NCBI GenBank assembly: GCA_934045075.1
Contig: OW203730.1
Span: 10,220,692-10,284,691, forward strand
Reading direction: 5' to 3'
Length of the DNA stretch: 64,000 bases
From: Yponomeuta sedellus
Taxonomy: Eukaryota > Arthropoda > Insecta > Lepidoptera > Yponomeutidae
Shown: positions 56,497 through 64,000 of the stretch, one piece after another
Layout of the letters: every line of letters starts with the position of its first letter
Position numbering within the stretch: position 1 is the first letter of the stretch
The notes under the pieces: model-generated
The model's input: only the letters and a program-made list of their open reading frames with translations
The model's database searches: none
Told to the model about the DNA's origin: nothing
Program-made: the position numbers and the translations under genes

Positions 56497-56579
56497 AATA
56501 AACAAAATAATAAATTATTGATTATAGTTTTGAAATCACGTTTCTAAACTATAATCAATAATTTATTATTTTGTTTATT
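56497..56579. repeat. Perfect 34-bp inverted repeat
   Basis: Arms 56497-56530 and 56546-56579 are exact reverse complements; the loop is TGAAATCACGTTTCT. It starts right after the preceding dispersed repeat. Confidence 0.85.
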
Positions 56580-56946
56580 CACGTCACGAAAATTAAGGAC
56601 CCCTTGTTGCACGATGTCACACTTTGTTGACCAACTCCCTCCCTCAACAGTGATCGGCAATACTTAATGGATGATTCCTAATAAACATAGAAACTAGAAT
56701 AAATAAAACAATTTCTCGTCATAAAATATATCATACGTTAAAAAAAAAACTTTTTATTTCATATAAAATATACTAATTATTTTAGCTCAGCGCCTTGATT
56801 ACGTAACTTTTCACGTCTGTGTGCGAAAGCGGAATGTTTACTTAGCTGTGCCGTACAAATATAAGGAGTAATAGTATTACACATTTGGATAAAGCATTTC
56901 AGAGGATATCTGATACGTGACAGTGATATTAAGCAACATAATTATA

Positions 56947-57261
56947 AAAACCTATTTAGAGGCTAAAAATTTCACCCATGCCGGGATTCGAACCCGCAAC
57001 CTCTGGCTATCCGTGCCAGCGCTCTTCCAATTGAGACTCACCGGCATCAGAGAAATTTCGAACCTCTTTACACTATTCTCTGTATTACGTACAGGCAGCG
57101 ACATCTGGCATCACTTAGTGCCCCGACTACCTACTTTGCTTTACCTACCACCTACCTTTACCTACTAGTTACTACAACTTCAAACTTGTTAGGTTTTACA
57201 TTTTTTAAATTTGTCCTTAGCACGGGTTAGTGCATTAAAAATTAAAAAAAATAGTATAATT
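56947..57261 (+). mobile_element. tRNA-bearing SINE-T, full length with target duplication
   Basis: Flanked by a perfect 12-bp direct repeat AACATAATTATA (56935-56946 and 57262-57273). It starts AAAACCTATTTAGAGGC, carries the tRNA module in antisense, then the R region (GCAGCGACATCTGGCATCAC, TACCTACTAGTTACTACAAC). It ends with the tail hairpin GCACGGGTTAGTGC and an A-rich run at the right. So the retroposed RNA contains the tRNA module reversed, unlike usual tRNA-derived SINEs. Confidence 0.8.
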
Positions 57262-57464
57262 AACATAATTATACGACAAAGTCCAGTAGATATTTTGTTT
57301 TTGCACACAGATGTACACGCGGAGAGTTACATAATCAAGGCGATGGAAGCTAAATCTTTCATATTTCGACCAACATCACCAATAATTGAAGGTGGTAATC
57401 ACAACCAAATATAATTGCATCAATTTGCGCAAATGCAAGACACTTCATGGTCATCACACCACAC

Positions 57465-57669
57465 TTCACACAAATATTATAAAGGTGTAAGTTTGTGAGT
57501 GTGTATGTTTGTTTATTCTTCACGTCTAAACGGCTGCATTTTAATACAATTTGGTATGGAGTTAGCTGACACCCTGGATTCACACATAGGCTACGTTTTA
57601 CTGCGGGAAAACATCTTATTTCCATGAGAAAATCGATAAACCGCGGGTAACACCGCGGGGCACAGCTAG
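57465..57669 (+). mobile_element. Small Helitron-like element, 3' end
   Basis: Ends in the hairpin CCGCGGGTAACACCGCGG followed by GGCACAGCTAG, the lepidopteran Helitron 3' pattern. ATATTATAAAGGTGTAAG near 57474 resembles the bases after a Helitron 5' TC end, but the TC itself is not preserved. CTAG is followed by C instead of the usual T. Confidence 0.5.
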
Positions 57670-58673
57670 CATGATAAAAAAACTCATAGTTAAGTCATCC
57701 ACATTGTAACCCACTTAAAACCTAGAAGCCTAAAAGGCCGCGAAAAGTCTGCGAATGGATGAGAGAGGTAAATATTCCCTCGAAAAGCAATCCTCGCCGG
57801 TCTCCCGGGCAAAGCTGGGACAATCGGGGATTTACCGGGAAGTCGAAAACTAGCAAACTTGCCGGTGCCCTCACACGTATATCGTGTGTACCGTTTTATT
57901 GTATTCGTACTACTTTACTTCCTTTGCGGGGGTATAGGTGGGATTACAGTATTTTTCTCTGTTTTATTTTTATTCTTAAGGATATTATGATTAATTTATT
58001 ATTGATGTACTCTTACTATATTACTCAGTACCCGCCCTCACCTTTAACTTACTTAAAATATAGTATTTATTGAGATGTATTTTTGGAAGCATGCCTAGTA
58101 CATAATTTAATCATCTAAGCTTAGAATAAGTGGCATGTTTCTGTTTTATCTCCGAATTAAAAAATAATAGACGTAAGCGATTCGATAATTGGGTACCTTC
58201 TCCTGTTTTGAAGTCGGCTAATAAAGCTTTATACTATTTTATTTAATTAATGCTGTTTAGATCATTTAACTTTGTTTATTAATCTTTCTTACCATTGCGA
58301 AATAATTAAATTGTCTATCTATTTCTGGTACTCACGATACAATCTTGCTTAGGCGACATATAAACTAATTATACTATTGAATTACCCTTATTATCGTAAT
58401 AAGGCAACCTGATGTCAATCCACTATGTGTGCAATCCATTAATCTTTGCTGAAATAAATAATTTTGCTAGGTTATTTTATACTGTGTTTTGTAAAACCTC
58501 CTACCTAAACTATAAAATAGGTAAAAGGGCCTGACCACTGCGGCACTCGGACGCTAGAGTGCCTAGGACATATCTAAAGATAGATTAGACTTGGTCAGCA
58601 GCTATTTCGGCTTCTCAGGTACAGCTCGAGGTTCGAAATAATGTCACAATTTCGGCTGAATCAGTTGAAATGT

Positions 58674-58750
58674 ATCGTTATCAACCCTTGTATGTCCCCA
58701 CTGCTGGGGCATAAGTCTCTTCCTGCATCGCAGGAAGGTTAGGCCATAAA
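58674..58750 (-). mobile_element. 5S-rRNA-derived SINE, 3' fragment
   Basis: CGTTATCAACCCTTGTATGT to AAGGTTAGGCCATA, then an A run. Confidence 0.75.
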
Positions 58751-59988
58751 AAAAATGTATAAAGGCCGGTAAACACTAATGCCGTGGCGGTGGCAGTGGC
58801 GGTCAATACATACGTCATTTAACGCAATAGTAGTGTTTTCTCCATATAGTACCACTATACTCTGTTTTTCTTTATCAACTTTCGCTCATAAGGTTCAAAT
58901 TGCAATTAGCAATAAGGCCGCTGACAGTACTCTTTACATGTTTTATGTCATGTGCTCTGGTGTACATTAAAGAATATTTTTCTCTTAGTGTTTACATGGA
59001 CTTTTCTATGGACTGTACCACCATCACGTGTGTTTCATCCTTTACTGAAGTTTTTCGAGTTTTGTACCAAGTAAAATACTTATGTATTGTTTAGCGAATA
59101 ATCAGACTGACACTTATGTAAAATAAGATAAGATTATTGTCTATTGTAGACCAGGAAAAAAAATAGATGCAGTGCAAATTGGCGGCCTTACATACTTAAT
59201 AAATCCTAAATTCAGAAACCGCTGCGCCCCGAACGTTAGTTTTCAATCACCAAATCAGAAAGTGTTCATAATTTGTGTTTGGTTCTATGCTACGATGTTC
59301 TCCAAAGATAAAACACCCGCCAACCTCGTAATTTTCCTAAGCGATATTTTCCCAATAAAACGGAACTTGGGCAATCTAACTTTGTACCGTTAAATGTGTA
59401 ATTTATTTGGCGCTACATTTTTCCTACTTAGCCGCCGAGCATTTTGTTAACGGAGTAGAGCCGAAGTTCACACTAGATGTTTGTTTTGATGGATTCTGTC
59501 TAGGGTTCGGAGATCAGTTAGGGAAATAAAGTAACTTTGTAAATAGCTGGAGGCTTCAACCCACAACGAATGTTTTGCCAGTTGGACGGGCGCCAAATGT
59601 CAAAATACGTTGTGTAAACAAAGCACCTATCTACCAAGTGCAAGTTAAACTCAGGGTTTCGTGGATATGTAATTTGGCTTCCGTGAATCATAATTGTCAT
59701 CGAAATTATTGGATTACTTTGGTTATTTAACACTAGCTTTTGCCCGCGACTCCGTCCGCGTGGACTTTAGTTATTCAGCATGCTTCAATAAAAGGTGCAA
59801 ACGATTTTTGTACTGATCAATTATCTAACTCTGCCACAAATCGTAGAAGAACTATAGATTTTTTTTTTATATAAAATGTACTGTGTTGATTAGAAATTCT
59901 TTAAAAGAGGACGAAATGTCTCAAGCGCCACCCCTACTGCAAATCCGGAAACTGAGGGTATGATTACTTTGTTGTTGTTGACAGGGGG

Positions 59989-60513
59989 TTAGTTGTGATT
60001 ATAATAACTCATTATTATTACTTCTTTATATACCACATTAGATGTTCTTCCCTCGGCTGCTAATATGACCAGGCTGCTAGGGGAGCTCACTCCCAAGCAG
60101 TCCACGTAAAACTGGCTGTGCGAAAAGCAGTCTCCTCTAAGATCGATTCCTGCTATTTTCAGTGACTGACAATGCGACTTATTTACAACCATTGCAAAGC
60201 AGACTTTAAGGGGGAATTGCAGCCTTTTAAATTCGAATGGGCACTCCGATGGCATAAGTGATATAAGGGGTACCTATATACATATCGATTCACCTCTAGC
60301 ACAGCCAGTAAATACAATGGCCTTTATTACGTTTTTATGTAATATATTTAAAGCTTTCACATGCAACCTAGTCCCATTGCACAACTTAGGTGGATTAAAA
60401 TTTCGCAGTAGTATTACTGGAGCACCCACTTTAAGGATAAGTGTGTGAGGCTGTAGACCAGGTGGGTTCAGGGTATTTAGGAACTTCACGGGATAGTGTA
60501 CTGCATCATCCAT
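59989..60513 (-). pseudogene. Helitron PIF1-type helicase, C-terminal fragment
   Basis: Two minus-strand frames read together as the end of a Helitron helicase. The first has YPVKFLNTLNPPGLQPHTL, VGAPVILLRNFNPPKLCNGT and TRLHVKALN. The second has PFEFKRLQFPLKVCFAMVVN followed by KSHCQSLKIAGIDL and CFSHSQFYVDCLGV. The family has NKSQGQSL (motif V/VI region), here changed to NKSHCQSL, and the two halves are separated by a stop near 60260. It is a decayed fragment without the ATP-binding P-loop. Confidence 0.85.
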
Positions 60514-60543
60514 ATGTACTAATCCACAGGCTAATGAAGAGTT

Positions 60544-60615
60544 CTGGGAAGAGTTTTCTATTATGAGACCACGGATTACATCCGTGTATGAGACATAATA
60601 GAGAACCCTTCCCAG
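60544..60615. repeat. Inverted repeat, 22-bp arms, in the Helitron
   Basis: Arms 60544-60565 (CTGGGAAGAGTTTTCTATTA and TG) and 60594-60615 are complementary with two mismatches; an inner ACGGAT ... ATCCGT adds a short stem. Confidence 0.65.
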
Positions 60616-61140
60616 TTGGCTACAACATGGCTAACAATTTGCTCACGTACCTCCCTAACCATCACCTGTGTGTTATACAACAGATATGATATGGCCCGAA
60701 GCAGACAGGCTTCGTTTCCGATAATAGGAACACGGTGTGGGGCACCATAGATCCATAGATTTTTAATAACTCATCTATCATTTTATGTGAGGATAACAAA
60801 CAATAAGTAAATATCAAAGGTTCCACTCAACAAACAAGAAATAAAAACCCCGTGAATCAACGAAGAGTAATATTATGCCAATGCCAATATAGAATGGCTT
60901 CTACGACGACTGCAAAAGGTAATATTGCCCAACAACATCCAAGAATACACAGTCAAGTAAAAGCACCGAGAACCAACGAATTGCTAACGATATTACCTGC
61001 CTGACTGGCTTTTATGATGAAAACAAACTATTTTTACGGTCAGTCTATATATGGAGTGAAGTTAAACACAATTATACCGTGATGTAGAATGAACTGGCCA
61101 CCATCTAGTGGCGTTTGCACAAATTAAGAAAAAAGAAATT

Positions 61141-62275
61141 CAATTTTGGAAAAGATTCAAGGAACAAAATTTTGCAACGCCTTAACGGTTTAATTTAGAA
61201 AAAACGACGAAAACGTGTTCAATCAAGTGTCTTGAAGAATATTTACTTTAAGTTTCAAGAAAATTAGACAACATTCTTTACACTCTTAATACCAATTTCG
61301 GCAACTCTTTTCCCCCCTGAGGGGTTGAATTTCAAACAACCTTATTTTATTCCTTACCTACATTATATACAGAACCCCTGTGCAAAATTTCAGCTTCCTA
61401 GGTCCAAGGGCTTGGGCTGGGCGCTTATGAGCGAGTCAGTCAGGAGAACAAAATTTTGCAACCCGAAATACGTGTTCAATCGATTATGTTAAAAAGCAAT
61501 TATTTTAAGTTTCAAGTAAATTAAACAACATTCTTTTTAGTTCCCATACAAATTTTTACAACCGTTTTCATCCCTTTAGGAATTGAATTAAAAAAAATCC
61601 TGTCTTATTCCTTAACTACATTATATATAGACGATCTGTGCAACATTCAGTCTCCTGGTCCTATTTTGGAAAAGATTCAAGGAACATAGGTTTGCAACCC
61701 CTTTCACTCCCTTAAGAGTTAAATTTAGAAAAACGGCGAAACACGTGTTCAATCGATTGTGTTAAAGAGCATTTATTTTAAGTTTCAAGTAAATTAAACA
61801 ACATTCTTTATAGTTCCCATACATATTTTTGACAACCGTATTCGCCCTTTTAGGGGTTAAATTTCGAACAACCTTATTCCTTACCTACATTATATACAGA
61901 ACCCCTGTGCAAAATTTCAGCTTCCTAGGTCCAAGGGCTTGGGCGGGGCGTTCATGAGTGAGTCAGTCAGGAGAACAAAATTTTGCAACCCCGTTCACTC
62001 CCTTAAGGGTTCAGTTTAGAAAAAACGACGAAATACGTATTCATTTAATTGTGTTGAAGAGAAATTTAAGTTTCAAGAAATTGAACAACATTCTTTATAC
62101 CTTCCATACAAATTTTGGCAACCCTTTTCGCCCCCTAAGGGGTTGAATTTCAAAAAATCCGTTCTTATTCCTTGCCTACATTATATACAGACCCTCTGTG
62201 CAAAATTTCAGCTTCCTAGGTCCAACGGCTTGGGCTGGGCGTTGATGAGTGAGTCAGTCAGTCTGTCAGTCAGAA
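61141..62275 (-). repeat. Four tandem units (about 236-291 bp) near the Helitron 5' end
   Basis: The phrase TTTTGCAAC or its close relatives starts units at about 61171, 61455, 61691 and 61982. Each unit has GTGTTCAATCGATTGTGTTA-like, AAGTTTCAAGTAAATTAAAC, TTATTCCTTACCTACATTAT, TCAGCTTCCTAGGTCCAAGG and GAGTCAGTCAG blocks in the same order. The last unit ends at the Helitron 5' terminus. Confidence 0.8.
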
Positions 62276-62297
62276 CTTTGAATTTTATAGGTATAGA

Positions 62298-62490
62298 TAA
62301 CAAACCATTTACATTCAGGCACATACATTGCTTTTGGCCCCACACTAGAATACCCTGTGTCGTGGGCACCAGAAACAACGACATCACGAACACGTAAACA
62401 TCCAAGACCTGGGGGTTTTTTTTGTTCCCAGCCGGGGTTCGAACCCAGGACCTCTCGTATCCTTGCCGCCGATCTAATTTTATTTATTTG
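62298..62490 (-). mobile_element. SINE family H with tRNA head
   Basis: Minus strand: GGCGGCAAGGATACGAGAGG, CCTGGGTTCGAACCCCGGCT (B box), then CCCCCAGGTCTTGGATGTTT and GGGGCCAAAAGCAATGTATG. The Helitron's A|T junction lies within its 3' end. Confidence 0.65.
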
Positions 62491-62509
62491 TTATATATTA
62501 ACTGTGTGA

Positions 62510-62842
62510 TTTAAATCAATCACTTGGGTTAAACAGCAACAAGCGCGATCAGGTGCTCGATGGGGAACATCCCGTGACTACCGCTAGTGGCATTTACGGT
62601 AAGCCGTTGTTGCCGGCTGTCGTATAATGGCAGTGGTTAAGCCATGTCAGAGGCCTTATAGGTGGCTTAATAACTTCTGACATTACTGTCAGAAGTTATT
62701 AAGCCGCCTATAAGGCCCACCACTCTTTTACAATCCTACTCCAACCCGGACTTTGTTCCCCCTGGTGGAAAATGGCCTAACCTTCCTGCGATGCTGAAAG
62801 TGACCCGTCCCCAGCAGTGGAGATATACCAATATAGTGGGGT
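62510..62842 (+). mobile_element. 5S-rRNA-derived SINE with internal fold-back
   Basis: Head TTTAAATCAATCACTTGGGT, then the middle up to GGCTTAATAACTTCTGACA, where the sequence reverses (TTAC, TGTCAGAAGTTATTAAGCCG, CCTATAAGGCC) before resuming CACCACTC. Arms of about 31 bases differ at one position. Confidence 0.75.
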
Positions 62843-62849
62843 TAATACC

Positions 62850-64000
62850 TCTATGAATTAAAAAAAAATTGAAACTATATATTATTCGTAACGTTATTTA
62901 AAAAAATATATCGTAATGTCTTAAACTTTTAACGAAAGTCAAAAAATACAATTCTCCTTATTATCACTTGTAATTAATTAAAAATTTTTGTTAAGCAATC
63001 CACGATACTAACACACATTCTGTATAAATTACAACTGACCACCTATCACGGTTATAGATCACGAACAATACTTTTTAAATATGTGATAAATTATCGATAA
63101 AGTTAGATCAAAACCGGCGTTTCAAAAGTTTGGCATTTCTTTTTATTTGGGGATTTCCGTAACAATATGGTTTCGGAGACAAGCACGTTAACAGAAATAT
63201 TCCCGAGAATAACATGTTAATCGCTCAATGTAATGACCAAATTTTGTAAAGAACTTGTGAGTAGCCGCTCTTAAGTGCCTTGAGATTTGAATTTTCGTAG
63301 CACCCTTCATTTTTTAGGCGTATAAAGTAAGAATATAGGTATAAAAGCAGAGAAAATATCACCTCTCAGAGAGAGAGAGTATCCCTCTTTCTCTGAGAGG
63401 TGGCTTGTGTCCTGCAATGGAACGTATACAGTCTAAATGCAGAGAGTCTTCTACTTCCCTTTTTGTACTCTTTTGCAAATCTAGCAAATGGTTGTACAAA
63501 TCCAATAAATATAATAACCAGGGTACAAGGAAGTCCTTACTTGTAAGACCCTCCTTTTATACCGAAGCAAGCATTGTGTTTCACATGTAGGTATCTACCT
63601 ATGCAACTTACCGTCTCCCTTGGCAGCCAGATCTTAATAATTCCCACATCATATCTTTATTATTCAGCGTAAGCCCCGAGGCTGCTTAAAAGAACGTCCA
63701 TGTCACTTTTTTCATTGCGTATCATTTATCTAGCAATGCTAGTAAAATATTGCGTAGTTTCGGAACACGGCATAGTGAAGAATAGTTTAGTGACTGTCAC
63801 ACGACTAGGTACTTGCCTATGCTACAAAGATGTAGGATACAAATTGACCTAAGGTATCAATTCCACAAAGTGGGCACCACATACTTGAGTGGAATACTTT
63901 TGTATTCACGTCAAATTTAGTAAGAGTACTGCTTGAGAAATCAAATATATCAATTGCAATATTTAAGTGTTTAGGTAGCTAAACAATGAATGATATTTTT
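62850..64000. other. No gene recognised
   Basis: AT-rich DNA with a Bm1-like SINE tail fragment at 63360-63430 (CTCTCAGAGAGAGAGAG, CTCTGAGAGGTGGCTTGTGT). The longest frame (63405-63590) starts in that repeat and shows no domain. Confidence 0.5.

Larger units (their letters stand above)
59733..62297 (-). mobile_element. Helitron remnant with both ends
   Basis: On the minus strand it starts with TCTATACCTATAAAATTC (62297 leftward), preceded by A. It ends with the hairpin region CGCGGACGGAGTCGCGGGCA, AAAGCTAG (59733), followed by T. This is insertion between A and T with 5'-TC and CTAG-3', the Helitron rule. At 2565 bp it is much shorter than autonomous Helitrons and no HUH replicase is visible, so it is deleted internally. 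It contains the helicase fragments and tandem repeats listed separately. Confidence 0.8.

Noticed and set aside
57759..58073. 104-codon frame starting MREVNIPSKSNPRRSPGQ
   Set aside because: No domain, no splice or promoter context; its C-terminal part is low-complexity AT-rich translation.

Overview
This window looks like ordinary, repeat-rich chromosomal DNA from a moth or butterfly (Lepidoptera). The evidence is AT-rich sequence, consensus GT/AG introns, many tRNA-derived and 5S-rRNA-derived SINEs (some with a Bombyx Bm1-like 3' end), LINE 3' ends with TCTA or A-rich tails, lepidopteran-type Helitron termini and a 200-base assembly gap (37014-37213). There are no operons or prokaryotic signals.

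One host gene can be recovered. It is the N-terminal part of an angiotensin-converting-enzyme-like (peptidase family M2) gene on the minus strand. Its exons lie at 26069-25864 (signal peptide), 20990-20826, 7630-7490, 3185-3103 and 1366-1273, and it runs off the left edge before the zinc site. Its introns are long and full of mobile DNA. At least one exon (between 7490 and 3185) is not identified, and the junction between 20826 and 7630 is out of phase.

The largest mobile element is a DIRS-type tyrosine-recombinase retrotransposon, 15420-20685 (5266 bp), in antisense inside an intron of that gene. It carries a Gag-like ORF, an RT-RNase H-Dam-like methyltransferase ORF and a tyrosine recombinase. 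It also has inverted terminal repeats and a full internal complementary region: 48 bp match the left end and 77 bp match the right end without mismatch. Its genes carry three lesions: a frameshift at an A8 run, an in-frame TGA, and a frameshift near a T5 run.

From 52 kb to the right edge lie a full-length tRNA-bearing SINE (56947-57261, 12-bp target duplication), a GC-rich 338-bp terminal-inverted-repeat element (55487-55824), a Helitron remnant (59733-62297, minus strand) with PIF1-type helicase fragments and four tandem repeats near its 5' end, and a small Helitron-like 3' end (57669). A hAT-like non-autonomous element with 8-bp target duplications is at 39076-39484. About 20 copies of a 5S-rRNA-derived SINE are scattered in both orientations.

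The most unusual theme is fold-back DNA. Two copies of a palindromic tRNA-SINE (2306-2483 and 14863-15043) have the same architecture and perfect 13- and 12-bp target-site duplications, so they moved as hairpins rather than being assembly artefacts. Several other perfect or near-perfect hairpins occur in or beside repeats. The stretches 27.2-29.0, 30.3-38.5, 44.1-47.5 and 49.2-51.4 kb are mostly unassigned intergenic or intronic DNA.
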